Source: Thermoanaerobacterium saccharolyticum
Lineage (GTDB): Bacteria > Bacillota > Thermoanaerobacteria > Thermoanaerobacterales > Thermoanaerobacteraceae
NCBI RefSeq assembly: GCF_000747665.1
Contig: NZ_BBKT01000017.1
Location: forward strand, 62,001 to 126,000
Reading direction: 5' to 3'
Length of the DNA stretch: 64,000 bases
The notes beneath the pieces are model-generated. The model saw only the letters and a list, made by a program, of their open reading frames with translations, was not told the origin of the DNA and did no database searches. The first letter of the stretch is position 1. Every line of letters begins with the position of its first letter. This document shows positions 54,484-63,874 of the stretch, piece by piece. Made by a program: the position numbers and the translations under genes.

Positions 54484-57083
54484 TTTGCATCATACCAATT
54501 TTTCCCTTGTCCTATATCTACGACCAAAGGAACTCTTAGCTTTATGACATTTTCCATTATCGATTTTAAAAGATCCTTGACTATCTCAACTTCATCAGGG
54601 TGTGTGTCAATTATAAGCTCATCGTGAACCTGAAGAATAAGTCGTGATTTTAATCTTCTTTCCTTTAATTCATTGTGCACTTTTACCATCGACATCTTTA
54701 TTATATCCGCAGCGCTACCTTGAATAGGTGTATTCATCGCCATTCTCTCACCAAAAGATCTTTGGTTAAAATTTTTTGAATTGATTTCCGGTATATATCT
54801 TCTCCTATTTAAGATAGTCGTAACATACCCATTTTCCTTTGCAAATTTCACTATTGAATCGATGTAATTTTTGACGCCCTTGTACCTATCAAAATAATTG
54901 TCTATGTATTCTTTCGCTTCTTTTCGCGAAATCTTTAAGTCTTTAGATAAGCCGTAATCGCTTATACCATATATAATACCAAAATTGACAGCTTTCGCCC
55001 GCCTTCTCATTTCACTTGTCACTTCTTCTTTTGAGACCTTAAAAACCTCCGATGCCGTCCTTAAATGTATATCTTCGTTGTTCATAAATGACTCAATAAG
55101 TTTTTCGTCTTCTGAAAGATGTGCAAGAACCCTAAGCTCAATCTGAGAATAATCAGCAGATATTATAAGCCCATTTTCATAACTTGATACAAATGCCTTT
55201 CTTATCCTTCTGCCAAACTCTTCTCTTACAGGTATGTTCTGCAAATTAGGCTCTGTTGAGCTAATTCTCCCTGTAGCAGCAACAGTTTGTTTGAACGTAG
55301 AATGAACCCTGTTATTTTCGTCCATGATAGGAATGAAGCCATCTATGTACGTAGATTTAAGCTTCATAAGCTGTCTATATTCTATTATTTCTCCTACTAT
55401 GTCATTGTACGGTATAAGTTCTGCAAGGACTTCCATGTCAGTTGAATACCCTGTTTTAGTCTTTTTTATTGCTGGCAAATTCAGTTTATCAAACAAAAAT
55501 TCTGACAACTGCTTTGTAGAGTTAATATTAAATTCGTATCCAGCAGCATCGTAAATATCTTTTACAATCTTATCTGTCTTTTCATCTATTTCTTTAGAAA
55601 TACTTCTAAGTACATCCTTATCTAATGTAAAGCCGTACACCTCCATAGATTTTAACACTTCAATAAGCGGAATTTCAACATTATTTAAAAGCTCTTCCAT
55701 ATCCATCTCTCTTATAAACAGCATGAGCTTATCTTTTAACTTAGATAAGTTTGATGCGACTGAACACAAATAATCGACTAAAAGCCTTTTATCAATGTCA
55801 TCATAGCTCTTTTTATTCCTGCCCTTGCCTACAATATCATCTATGTTTTGCAAATCCTCTTTTAAGTATTTTTTCAATACGCGACTTATGTCGTAATTCG
55901 ACTCAGATGGATTTAAAAGATACGTCATTATGGCCGTATCTAAAATCTTACAATTAAGTTCGATACCACAGTATGAAATGTTTACCAAAAAATCTTTCAG
56001 ATCGTGTCCTATCAACGTAAGTTTCTCATTATTAAGCAATTTAAAATTGTCATAACTATCAATCTCTACAAAAAACGATTCATCATCGCAAGCAAATGAT
56101 ACTGCTTTTATCTTTCCATCATATATGAATGGATACAGTGACAAAACATCAAACTTTCCTAAAACATTTTTAACGTATGTAAAATCTCTTACAGGCCACT
56201 CTCTAATATCCTTTGTATCACAACTATCATCTTTTAAATCCGCGATAAGACTTGAAAATTCCAATTTTTCAAATAGCTCTGTAAGCTTATTGACATCGTA
56301 ATTTTTCACTGCGTATTCATTCAAATCAATATCAATAGGAACATTTCTCTCAATCGTAGCAAGCCGTTTGCTTAAAACAGCTAATTCCGCATTGTTTTCT
56401 ACATTTTCTTTTATTTTTCCTTTTAACTTATCTGTATTCATTAGTAAATTTTCAATTGATCCAAACTCTTTAATAAGCTTTATAGCCGTCTTTTCTCCTA
56501 TATTTGGCACTCCCGGAATGTTGTCTGATTTGTCTCCCATAAGCCCTTTCAAGTCTATAAATTGAAGTGGCGTCACTTCATACTTTTCAAAGACTGCCTT
56601 TTCATCGTACTCATCCATCTGCGTTATGCCTTTTTTACATATTTTTACTTTTACATTTGTCGACACAAGCTGAAGTGCATCTCTATCGCCTGTGACGATA
56701 AGCACATCCATTCCACTTTCGGAAGCGATTTTTGATACTGTCCCAATGATGTCATCTGCTTCAAATCCCTCTATCTCGATAGTCCTTATGTTAAACGCAT
56801 TTATCACGTCTTTTAAAATATCCACCTGTTCTATAAGCTCTTCTGGCATCGACTGACGAGTTCCTTTATAAGCACTGTACTCCTTGTGCCTAAATGTAGG
56901 GGCCTTTTTATCGAAAGCTATTGCTATATAGTCTGGTTTCTCCTCCTGCAGCAATTTAAGAAGCATCATTGAAAAACCGTATATAGCATTTGTATGCATT
57001 CCTTCGCTGTTCATCAAATCAGGCAAGGCAAAATACGCCCTGTACATCAAGCTATTACCATCTATGATCAAAAATTTCGACAT
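54480..57083 (-). CDS. polA: DNA polymerase I
   Basis: 867 residues. Domains: 5'-3' exonuclease (LIIDGNSLMYRAYFALPDL, GLMGDKSDNIPGVPNIGEKT), a degenerate 3'-5' exonuclease domain (about 300-470) without the DxE pair of active proofreaders, and the polymerase with motif A ADYSQIELRVLAHLSEDEK, motif B RRRAKAVNFGIIYGISDYG and motif C LQVHDELIIDTHPDE. It fills gaps in repair and removes RNA primers. Like other Firmicute and Thermus-type enzymes it should lack proofreading. Confidence 0.97.
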   Translation of the reverse strand: MSKFLIIDGNSLMYRAYFALPDLMNSEGMHTNAIYGFSMMLLKLLQEEKPDYIAIAFDKKAPTFRHKEYSAYKGTRQSMPEELIEQVDILKDVINAFNIRTIEIEGFEADDIIGTVSKIASESGMDVLIVTGDRDALQLVSTNVKVKICKKGITQMDEYDEKAVFEKYEVTPLQFIDLKGLMGDKSDNIPGVPNIGEKTAIKLIKEFGSIENLLMNTDKLKGKIKENVENNAELAVLSKRLATIERNVPIDIDLNEYAVKNYDVNKLTELFEKLEFSSLIADLKDDSCDTKDIREWPVRDFTYVKNVLGKFDVLSLYPFIYDGKIKAVSFACDDESFFVEIDSYDNFKLLNNEKLTLIGHDLKDFLVNISYCGIELNCKILDTAIMTYLLNPSESNYDISRVLKKYLKEDLQNIDDIVGKGRNKKSYDDIDKRLLVDYLCSVASNLSKLKDKLMLFIREMDMEELLNNVEIPLIEVLKSMEVYGFTLDKDVLRSISKEIDEKTDKIVKDIYDAAGYEFNINSTKQLSEFLFDKLNLPAIKKTKTGYSTDMEVLAELIPYNDIVGEIIEYRQLMKLKSTYIDGFIPIMDENNRVHSTFKQTVAATGRISSTEPNLQNIPVREEFGRRIRKAFVSSYENGLIISADYSQIELRVLAHLSEDEKLIESFMNNEDIHLRTASEVFKVSKEEVTSEMRRRAKAVNFGIIYGISDYGLSKDLKISRKEAKEYIDNYFDRYKGVKNYIDSIVKFAKENGYVTTILNRRRYIPEINSKNFNQRSFGERMAMNTPIQGSAADIIKMSMVKVHNELKERRLKSRLILQVHDELIIDTHPDEVEIVKDLLKSIMENVIKLRVPLVVDIGQGKNWYDAK

Positions 57084-57123
57084 ACACTCACTCCTATTTA
57101 ACTTCTTGTAATCTAATATACCG

Positions 57124-57178
57124 CAAAAAAAAGAGGATGTAAATTGTCAATGATTATTTTTTGAGCAATTTATATCCT
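57124..57178 (-). terminator. Terminator of the sigma/anti-sigma unit
   Basis: GGATATAAATTG and CAATTTACATCC, with one mismatch, form a long stem and are followed by TTTTTTTT on the minus strand. It overlaps the end of the anti-sigma gene. Confidence 0.78.
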
Positions 57179-58296
57179 TTATATATCAGATATATGAGTA
57201 TTGCAAATGGCAATAGGTATATTATCATCACAATCGCATACTTTATAAATTCGAAAAATACATTGAGGCTTTTTGTCCCTGCATTTAAAACGTCTTTAAA
57301 AAAATTCTCGCTAAAGATTTTGCCTATCCCTGCTTGTGGAACGGCTGACAGGAAAGTTAAATTAATTGTGCTCATGTTTGTCATGCTGTCCCATAGCTTT
57401 ATCTGACTTTTGTATGAATCGATTTGCGTCTGTACATCATTTAATTTGTCTTCAATCTGCAATATGTCTGAAATATTTGAAGCTTTTTTCATCAAGTTTT
57501 GTAGGCTTTCCTCTTGTATCTCCAGATTTTTTATTCTTGTTTGAACATCGTAATACTGCTCTGTAATATCGCTGCTGTTTATCCTAATCATCTTGACATC
57601 GCCCAAAGACTTTATGTTTGAAATAGCATACTCAAAATCATCAGCAGGAATCTTTAGCACGATGTTGACTGTCTTTTGCCCACTTTCTGAAGTATTTTCA
57701 CTTGTGCTTTCAATATACCCATTGTACTGTTTGCTTATGTTTAAAATTTTGTTATAACCTTCATCTACAGAATTCATCTCAATGGATATCGTAGCATCTT
57801 TTGTTATTTTCCTCTCGTATCCTGAATCTAAGCCTCTATTTGCCTGATTCAAACTACTATAAACGCTATTTTTCAGCTTTGGTTCAGCTTCTTTCCCACC
57901 TGTAGAAGCCTCCGATGAATAATTTGCAGCGCTTTTGGCACTTAAAGGCGCCTTAGAAGACAATTTAGTACTATTCATCAAAAAATTAAATCCAAATGAC
58001 AACACAAATATTGAAGCGACAGCAAAAGCCGCAACTGCAATCATCCTTTTTATCGGCTTTCGACGATTATTTTTCCTTCCTTCAATTAATTTGATGTGAA
58101 GCATATCGCCAAAATTATCTGGCAACTCTAAAGGAGGCGTATTTTCCAAAAGCCTTTTCGTGTAAAGAAGCTCATTGTATTCCAATTTGCAATCTTCACA
58201 TGAATCTAAATGTGCCTGTATATCGTCCATTGATTTTTCATCCAGTTCTTCGTCTATATAGGGATTCAATAGCCTTCTGACTGCATAGCACTCCAT
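57154..58296 (-). CDS. Zinc-finger anti-sigma factor with DUF4349 domain
   Basis: 380 residues. An N-terminal zf-HC2 domain (HLDSCEDCKLEY, with the H-x3-C-x2-C zinc motif) is followed by one membrane segment (IAVAAFAVASIFVLSFGFNF) and an extracellular DUF4349 domain with a coiled coil (ESLQNLMKKASNISDILQIE), then a C-terminal membrane segment. It should hold the ECF sigma at the membrane until an envelope signal. The ATG at 58296 overlaps the sigma stop (TGATG), so the two are coupled. Confidence 0.92.
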   Translation of the reverse strand: MECYAVRRLLNPYIDEELDEKSMDDIQAHLDSCEDCKLEYNELLYTKRLLENTPPLELPDNFGDMLHIKLIEGRKNNRRKPIKRMIAVAAFAVASIFVLSFGFNFLMNSTKLSSKAPLSAKSAANYSSEASTGGKEAEPKLKNSVYSSLNQANRGLDSGYERKITKDATISIEMNSVDEGYNKILNISKQYNGYIESTSENTSESGQKTVNIVLKIPADDFEYAISNIKSLGDVKMIRINSSDITEQYYDVQTRIKNLEIQEESLQNLMKKASNISDILQIEDKLNDVQTQIDSYKSQIKLWDSMTNMSTINLTFLSAVPQAGIGKIFSENFFKDVLNAGTKSLNVFFEFIKYAIVMIIYLLPFAILIYLIYKGYKLLKK

Positions 58297-58856
58297 CACA
58301 ATTGCCTCCTTTCATCAAAAATATTTATAAAGCCCGGTATTTTTTTGAGATTTTCTTTAAGCGCACTTCTGGCTCTGGATATCCTGGACTTTACCGTCCC
58401 AATATTTGAATTTGTTATTTCTGCTATTTCACTGTATGTAAGACCTTCTATATCTCTAAGTATTATTGCGATTTTGTAATCATTCTTAAGCTTGTTCAAT
58501 TCACTCATGATTATATCTCTCGTCATCTTATCGTCAAAAATATCTTCAGGCGTTTTGAAATCACTTATATCGTGCAATTGTTCTTCAACACCTTTTCTCT
58601 TTCTCATAAAATCAAGAGAAGTATTTACAGCGATCCTATATAGCCACGTCTTAAACTCACTTTTGCCTTTAAACTTTTTTATATTTACAAATGCTTTTAA
58701 AAAAGTCTCTTGTGTCAAATCCAACGCATCTTCTTTGTTTCCAACAATCCTGTATATGACATTGTAAATGTAATTCTGATAAGATGCTATAACATTTTCA
58801 AACGATTCAATATCTCCTTCCTGTGCTTTAAAAAGGAGCTGTCTTTCATCCAACAA
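58296..58856 (-). CDS. ECF-type RNA polymerase sigma factor (SigW-like)
   Basis: 186 residues with sigma region 2 (YIYNVIYRIVGNKEDALDLT, QETFLKAFVNIKKFKGKSEF, WLYRIAVNTSLDFMRKRK) and region 4 (LRDIEGLTYSEIAEITNSNI, GTVKSRISRARSALKENL). No extra regions 1 or 3, so it is an ECF member. GGGGAGG stands before two TTG codons at 58856 and 58853; the first is taken. It is likely autoregulated from the promoter at 58881-58906 and is coupled to the anti-sigma gene. Confidence 0.95.
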   Translation of the reverse strand: MLDERQLLFKAQEGDIESFENVIASYQNYIYNVIYRIVGNKEDALDLTQETFLKAFVNIKKFKGKSEFKTWLYRIAVNTSLDFMRKRKGVEEQLHDISDFKTPEDIFDDKMTRDIIMSELNKLKNDYKIAIILRDIEGLTYSEIAEITNSNIGTVKSRISRARSALKENLKKIPGFINIFDERRQL

Positions 58857-58880
58857 TAAAACCTCCCCTCAATATGATTT

Positions 58881-58906
58881 GACGAAAAAAGAAGTGATAA
58901 GTTCCA
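58881..58906 (-). promoter_or_regulatory. Putative ECF promoter of the sigma/anti-sigma operon
   Basis: Minus strand TGGAAC (58901-58906), 16-nt spacer, CGTC (58881-58884), resembling TGAAAC-N16-CGTA type ECF promoters. The same pattern precedes the gene at 63.9 kb. Confidence 0.78.
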
Positions 58907-58948
58907 AACGATCTGTCATTTCTATTTTAGCAGATTGAGAAAAAAGCA

Positions 58949-58973
58949 CAAAAAAAAGGCGCTAATCGCGCTT
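58949..58973 (-). terminator. Terminator of the L,D-transpeptidase gene
   Basis: AAGCGC, GATTA-type loop, GCGCCTTTTTTTT on the minus strand. The stop codon lies in the loop. Confidence 0.85.
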
Positions 58974-60125
58974 AATGTATATTTTATTTGATGATGAATC
59001 TACAGTGATATCTAACCCATATAAGCTTCTCAAATCTTTTTGATTTATGTACGACTTGCTTTCGTATAACTTGTATTTAATACTTTTACCATCTACAATA
59101 ACACCCTTTTGCGGATCCCATTCTACCATATGTCCTGCTGCAGTAAAAAATTCTTTAATTGGAATGTAAATATCTCTATTTTGGTAATCTGCGTAATTAG
59201 TAGTTGACAGAAACTTGCCATCATAGTAAATTATATTTCCAATCATTTTAATCGTATTTGTATTATTGTCTACAACAAACTTTAAACCTGTCAAATTTGC
59301 TATATCATCAATGTTTACATAGTTTACATTGTCTACTAAAACAGATTTTAAATCCTTAATTTTTTCCTCATCAATGCTTAAATAACCTTTTAGATCACCT
59401 ACATGAATATAAAATTGGCCATCCTGAGATCTGTACACATCGCTGCTGACAAGTTCATTGTTTCTGATAACCTTATATCCTTCCGAAAAAACCAACGGAT
59501 CTTTCACATTTATGTATTTATACAATTTTCTAAATGTATCATCGCTTATTTTTATGCCGTAATTTTGCAGCTCACTTTCAATGTGCTGCCTCGTATTCAA
59601 GCCTTTTTTGTAAAAATCCGGATACACGAATAATGCCATGCCGCCAGTCGGAGAAGTCTTTGGAAAAATCGTTTGGTATACCACGTTCACAATGTCGCCG
59701 TAACTTACCATATCAAAAAGTTCTTCAACATCTGCTTCGTACATCCTTATGCACCCTGATGACGCCAAAGTGCCTATAGATGATGGCATGTTATTTCCAT
59801 GTATTCCATAATCACTGTAAAACCCCATCCATCTATATCCCAAAGGATTATCAGGTCCTGATGGTACAACTTCACCATTCCACGGCGATACCCATTTAGG
59901 ATTTACTTGCTTATTCATTATCCTGTATGTCCCCAATGGAGATGTAGAAACGATTTTTCCAACTGCTATGGGATAAAGTTTTGACATATTTTGAGAGACA
60001 AAATATATTGTCCTTGACGGTATATTGACTGTTATGGTATTTGTAAAACCGTAAGATGGTGTCACATTAAATGCTAAAATAATAAAAATCACAAATACCA
60101 CGATAATTCTGTTTTTTGCATGCAA
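58962..60125 (-). CDS. L,D-transpeptidase (YkuD) with copper-amine-oxidase-like N-terminal repeats at its C-terminus
   Basis: About 387 residues. A signal peptide (IIVVFVIFIILAFNVTPSYG) is followed by a YkuD domain with YGIHGNNMPSSIGTLASSG and SSGCIRMYEADVEELF, which holds the HG and SxGCIRM motifs with the catalytic cysteine, then a region of about 200 residues with repeats like NVNYVNIDDIANLTGLKFVV that resemble CuAO-N1 domains. The enzyme makes 3-3 crosslinks or links proteins to the wall. AGAGG stands before the TTG at 60125, preferred over GTG at 60134. Confidence 0.92.
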   Translation of the reverse strand: MHAKNRIIVVFVIFIILAFNVTPSYGFTNTITVNIPSRTIYFVSQNMSKLYPIAVGKIVSTSPLGTYRIMNKQVNPKWVSPWNGEVVPSGPDNPLGYRWMGFYSDYGIHGNNMPSSIGTLASSGCIRMYEADVEELFDMVSYGDIVNVVYQTIFPKTSPTGGMALFVYPDFYKKGLNTRQHIESELQNYGIKISDDTFRKLYKYINVKDPLVFSEGYKVIRNNELVSSDVYRSQDGQFYIHVGDLKGYLSIDEEKIKDLKSVLVDNVNYVNIDDIANLTGLKFVVDNNTNTIKMIGNIIYYDGKFLSTTNYADYQNRDIYIPIKEFFTAAGHMVEWDPQKGVIVDGKSIKYKLYESKSYINQKDLRSLYGLDITVDSSSNKIYIKRD

Positions 60126-60149
60126 CGCTTGCACCTCTTTTCACAAATT

Positions 60150-60737
60150 TTATCGATTTAAAGCGCAGGCCTTTAAAGACGCGCTTAATACTTTATCTAT
60201 GATAAAATTTGTGAAAATATGAATCACATTTTTTTTATTTATTTCTTCTTTTAATACTTTCAAATTTGGTGCTGAAAAGACAATATCATTTGCATACCTG
60301 TCAAATAGCAAAAAGTAATAGATTTTAATTGGTGATTTTAATCGTACTTCTAATAAACTTTTTTTCGAAATGATCAAACTGCACACATCGTTTTTTAAGT
60401 TAATCCCTCTTTTATAATTAATTTTTTTCTCTATTTCATTTATTTCAGCGATGTTGTCGTATCTTATTCTGGCAAACCCCATGATGCCTAATGATACGAC
60501 AAAGTAATCTTCAAGCAAAATGACTTGTGAAATTCCGATAGAAAATAGTGCAACTGTCAGAGTCATAGACAAGATTATGTAAAGTATCCACCACAATACA
60601 GACAGCTCCACATTGATACCTTTCATATTGACATCTACGAAGACAAACACAAACAATACAGCTACACTTAATAAAATGATAAATGTAACAAAATACAAAA
60701 ACAGTCTTTCAATTCTATCTAACATGTAATACTTCAT
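60150..60737 (-). CDS. Hypothetical membrane protein with PH-like domain
   Basis: About 195 residues. Two membrane spans at the N-terminus (FLYFVTFIILLSVAVLFVFV and LWWILYIILSMTLTVALFSI) are followed by a region (VILLEDYFVVSLGIMGFARI, RYDNIAEINEIEKKINY) that resembles a bacterial PH-like (bPH) domain. No enzyme motif is seen. GGAGG stands 6 nt before the ATG at 60737. The neighbour YkuD gene is 25 nt away, so the two may be transcribed together. Confidence 0.7.
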   Translation of the reverse strand: MKYYMLDRIERLFLYFVTFIILLSVAVLFVFVFVDVNMKGINVELSVLWWILYIILSMTLTVALFSIGISQVILLEDYFVVSLGIMGFARIRYDNIAEINEIEKKINYKRGINLKNDVCSLIISKKSLLEVRLKSPIKIYYFLLFDRYANDIVFSAPNLKVLKEEINKKNVIHIFTNFIIDKVLSASLKACALNR

Positions 60738-60873
60738 GGCTTTCCTCCACAATAATTTTTGATAAATGAAATTTTACATCATGTATAACCAAAATTCAAG
60801 TTAATAAAACACATAGTAATTACAAATAATAAAAAGTAAGTCATAGAATGAATTGTATAATGGAGGTATCGTT

Positions 60874-62223
60874 TTGGAAAAAGGAAATCTATCTGTTAAC
60901 GAATTGGTATTAGTAGGCGTAGGTGGAATACTTGGAGCTGGATTCTTCTTAGCAAGCGGCATAGCAATACATACAGCGGGGCCAATAGTCCTTTTAGATT
61001 ACGTCATTTCAGCGTTTATAATGTCTGAAGTATTTTGCGCCCTTTCTGAAATGATCGTTGCAAATCCTGTTGACGGCTCTTTCAGGGTATACGCTGAAGA
61101 AGCCTTAGGCGACATAGGCGGATTTTTAAGCGGATGGGTATACTGGACAGCAGGTGTATTTATCATGTCAAGCGAAGTGACGGCATCAGCAATCTTTACT
61201 AAGTTTTGGTTCCCTAAAGTCCCACTTTGGATATTCGCACTGATTTATTCCATCATGGTAATCTGTGTGAACGCATTAGGCACAAAAAATTTTGGCACCG
61301 TAGAAGCTTGGTTTTCAACAATAAAAGTATCTGCTTTATTTATAATAACTGTCATTGGCATATTTGCATTTTTCGGGGCGTTTGGCAATAAAGACAATAT
61401 AGGATTTAAAAACTACTACATTCATGGAGGCATTTTACCAAACGGCATTAAAGGATTTTTAGGAGCAATGCTTATGTCTTTAATACCGTTTGGTGGTATA
61501 GAAGTCACAGCAATGACAGCATCAAAAACAAAAAAACCAAAAAAATATGTACCTATAGCGAGAAAGTATATTGTATTATTTCTATCCATATTGTACTTAT
61601 CGTCCATTGCCGTACTTTTAGGAGTAATTCCATGGTACGAAGTATCCACAAAAGAAAGTCCATTTATTAAGCTGCTTTCTTTTACAAACATACCATATAT
61701 CGATTCAATAATGAATTTTATTATACTTACAGCAGCACTGACTACCATGAATGGAGCCATGTACGGAGTAACTCAAGTCATGTATTCTTTAGGAAAAGGA
61801 AGATTTGCACCGACTTTTTTAAGCAAGCTAAGTAAAAGAGATGTACCTATATACGCTCTGTTGATAAGCAGTTTCGGACTTCTCATTGCCGTCGTGCTTT
61901 CATACATCCTTCCTAAAGATGTTTACGAATATATAACGAGTGCAACAGGATTCATACAATTTTTTAACTGGATCATCATCTTGTACACTTTCATCAAATA
62001 CAGACCTATGCTTAAGAAGAAAAACCCGGATTACTTTGAATGTCAAAGGCGCGGGTTTCCTTCAAGACCATGGATTACTATAATTTTATTGACAGTCGTC
62101 CTATTATCGACGCTAATCGTTCCAAAACAGGCAATAGGTTTTTTTGGCGGACTTATACTGCTTATTGCCATATTTGCCTTTTACCTAATAGCAAAAAAGC
62201 TAAATTTGTTTGATAAATGGTAA
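60874..62223 (+). CDS. APC family amino acid permease
   Basis: 449 residues with about 12 membrane spans. ELVLVGVGGILGAGFFLASG carries the APC-type GxG(x)GAGxFF pattern, and ALSEMIVANPVDGSFRVYAE, SLIPFGGIEVTAMTASKTK are also typical. The substrate is not readable. A TTG at 60874 has GGAGG seven bases before it, and a longer frame to 60853 is rejected. It is a single gene. Confidence 0.93.
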   Translation: MEKGNLSVNELVLVGVGGILGAGFFLASGIAIHTAGPIVLLDYVISAFIMSEVFCALSEMIVANPVDGSFRVYAEEALGDIGGFLSGWVYWTAGVFIMSSEVTASAIFTKFWFPKVPLWIFALIYSIMVICVNALGTKNFGTVEAWFSTIKVSALFIITVIGIFAFFGAFGNKDNIGFKNYYIHGGILPNGIKGFLGAMLMSLIPFGGIEVTAMTASKTKKPKKYVPIARKYIVLFLSILYLSSIAVLLGVIPWYEVSTKESPFIKLLSFTNIPYIDSIMNFIILTAALTTMNGAMYGVTQVMYSLGKGRFAPTFLSKLSKRDVPIYALLISSFGLLIAVVLSYILPKDVYEYITSATGFIQFFNWIIILYTFIKYRPMLKKKNPDYFECQRRGFPSRPWITIILLTVVLLSTLIVPKQAIGFFGGLILLIAIFAFYLIAKKLNLFDKW

Positions 62224-62260
62224 AATATTGGAAAATCCAATACTTTTACCATTATTTTTT
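62219..62260. terminator. Terminator after the APC permease, possibly shared with the PspC gene
   Basis: GGTAAAATATTGG and CCAATACTTTTACC with one mismatch around an AAAAT loop, then T-rich sequence. It lies between converging genes. Confidence 0.75.
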
Positions 62261-62662
62261 AAATATGAATAAAAGTCCAAATGCTATAAGGAGCACCGGC
62301 CAAAAAATCCTTAAATCAAACCATGGCATGAATATCCTGACGAGAAGAAATAAACCTAAAGCAATCAAAATCCATCCAAATACCTCGCTGCTTTTTCTGT
62401 TTGAAGAAATTTTTGGCCTTTCATGCTCTTTGTCAACATTAGCATTTTCATCATTATACTCATCATTTTTCAATTGATATGGATTTTCCGGAACAACGAT
62501 CCAAGCAATTATATAAAGCAAAACACCAGAACCTCCCACCAATGCAATCAAAGCCCAAATAAGCCTCACTATAGTCACATCTATATCGAAATACTCTGCT
62601 ATGCCACCACACACGCCTCCCAAGATAACTTGGTTTCTCGAGCGGTACAATCTTTTGTCCAT
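62252..62662 (-). CDS. PspC-domain membrane protein
   Basis: 136 residues. A PspC domain with KRLYRSRNQVILGGVCGGIA, EYFDIDVTIVRLIWALIALV and IVVPENPY is followed by a charged linker and a C-terminal membrane pair (VFGWILIALGLFLLVRIFMP, DLRIFWPVLLIAFGLLFIF). PspC homologues are tied to envelope stress. GGAGG precedes the ATG. Confidence 0.92.
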   Translation of the reverse strand: MDKRLYRSRNQVILGGVCGGIAEYFDIDVTIVRLIWALIALVGGSGVLLYIIAWIVVPENPYQLKNDEYNDENANVDKEHERPKISSNRKSSEVFGWILIALGLFLLVRIFMPWFDLRIFWPVLLIAFGLLFIFKK

Positions 62663-62871
62663 GTTAAGACCTCCTTAAAATCTTAAATCGATTTGCTTTT
62701 TAGAAGATAATTAAGAACTTCACCACCCCGTTTCTTAAATTTACTTAAACACTTACTATAAATTATACTCAATACAAGGTATTTTTGGAAGCAAAATTTT
62801 GCGGAGCATTGTAAATCACAAAGGATATATAATGGCGTATTATAAAATATAATATTTTGGGAGGTATCGTT

Positions 62872-63795
62872 ATGGATAACAAATGGTATTTTGATATAGC
62901 ACCAGGTGCTATAAATGATCTAAAAGAACACATTTCTCAAATAACGACGCTTATACCTTTCTGGTACGGCGTTAAGCCAGATGGCACACTGGCAGATATG
63001 TCGTCGCAAGACGTCAAAAGCATAGCATCTCAGAATAATTTGCCTATCTTTCCTATTGTGCACAATTATTCTGATCCAAAAAAATCACAGCTTATACATG
63101 ATTTAATATCCAATACATCTTTAAGAAGCATATTAGTAAACAGCATAGTAAACATGGCATTATTAAATAACTATCCAGGAATAAATATCGATTTTGAGTT
63201 TGTGCCGCCAGAAGACAGAAGCAATCTTAACGCATTTATGGAAGAACTTTATTATTCGCTAAAAAACTCTAATAAAATTGTCACGATTTCATTGCCAGCA
63301 GAAACAGAAGACAACCCAAGGCATCCATTCTCAGGTGCATTTCAATACACTGTCTTAAGCCAATTTACAGATCAAGCATACGTATTGGCATACGATGAAC
63401 ACTTCTCGAATCCTGGTCCCATTGCATCAATAGGATTTGTCCGTAGCGTATTAGATTATGCCACAAAATCTATTGAACCGAAAAAAATTTGGCTTGGCAT
63501 GGCAGTTTACGGCTACGACTGGGCAGAAGGTTCAAACTATCCCAGGACGTTATCTTACTTTGAAGCCATAGAGACAGCCAAAAATCTCGGTGCTAAAATT
63601 GAATATGATGAGGCCGCACAAGAATCCACGTACACTTATACAGTAGACTCCGTAAAGCACACAGTTTGGTTTGAAGATGCCAGAAGTTTTCAAGCAAAAC
63701 TGCCGTTAGTCTCTCAATACGGCATATCAGGCATAGCTGTTTGGAGGCTGGGTCAAGAAGATCCTAATATATGGAACATTTTAAGCAGAATTTGA
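62872..63795 (+). CDS. Glycoside hydrolase family 18-like protein (SleL/YaaH type)
   Basis: 307 residues. A GH18 barrel with NYPGINIDFEFVPPEDRSNL, whose glutamate fits the DxxDxDxE catalytic acid, and LGMAVYGYDWAEGSNYPRTL, YGISGIAVWRLGQEDPN near the end. Spore-type family members hydrolyse peptidoglycan cortex. No signal peptide and no LysM repeats are seen, so it may be a spore-compartment or cytoplasmic enzyme. GGGAGG stands before the ATG at 62872; the longer frame from 62857 is rejected. Confidence 0.9.
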   Translation: MDNKWYFDIAPGAINDLKEHISQITTLIPFWYGVKPDGTLADMSSQDVKSIASQNNLPIFPIVHNYSDPKKSQLIHDLISNTSLRSILVNSIVNMALLNNYPGINIDFEFVPPEDRSNLNAFMEELYYSLKNSNKIVTISLPAETEDNPRHPFSGAFQYTVLSQFTDQAYVLAYDEHFSNPGPIASIGFVRSVLDYATKSIEPKKIWLGMAVYGYDWAEGSNYPRTLSYFEAIETAKNLGAKIEYDEAAQESTYTYTVDSVKHTVWFEDARSFQAKLPLVSQYGISGIAVWRLGQEDPNIWNILSRI

Positions 63796-63804
63796 TACAT
63801 TTTA

Positions 63805-63830
63805 TGGAACTTTTTCACACATCAATCGTC
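63805..63830 (+). promoter_or_regulatory. Putative ECF promoter before the last partial gene
   Basis: TGGAAC (63805-63810), 16-nt spacer, CGTC (63827-63830), followed by TAATAAAT. It matches the element before the ECF sigma gene at 58881-58906. Confidence 0.75.
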
Positions 63831-63874
63831 TAATAAATTGATGTAGAATACTAAAATAAAGAGGAGGTTTTTAG

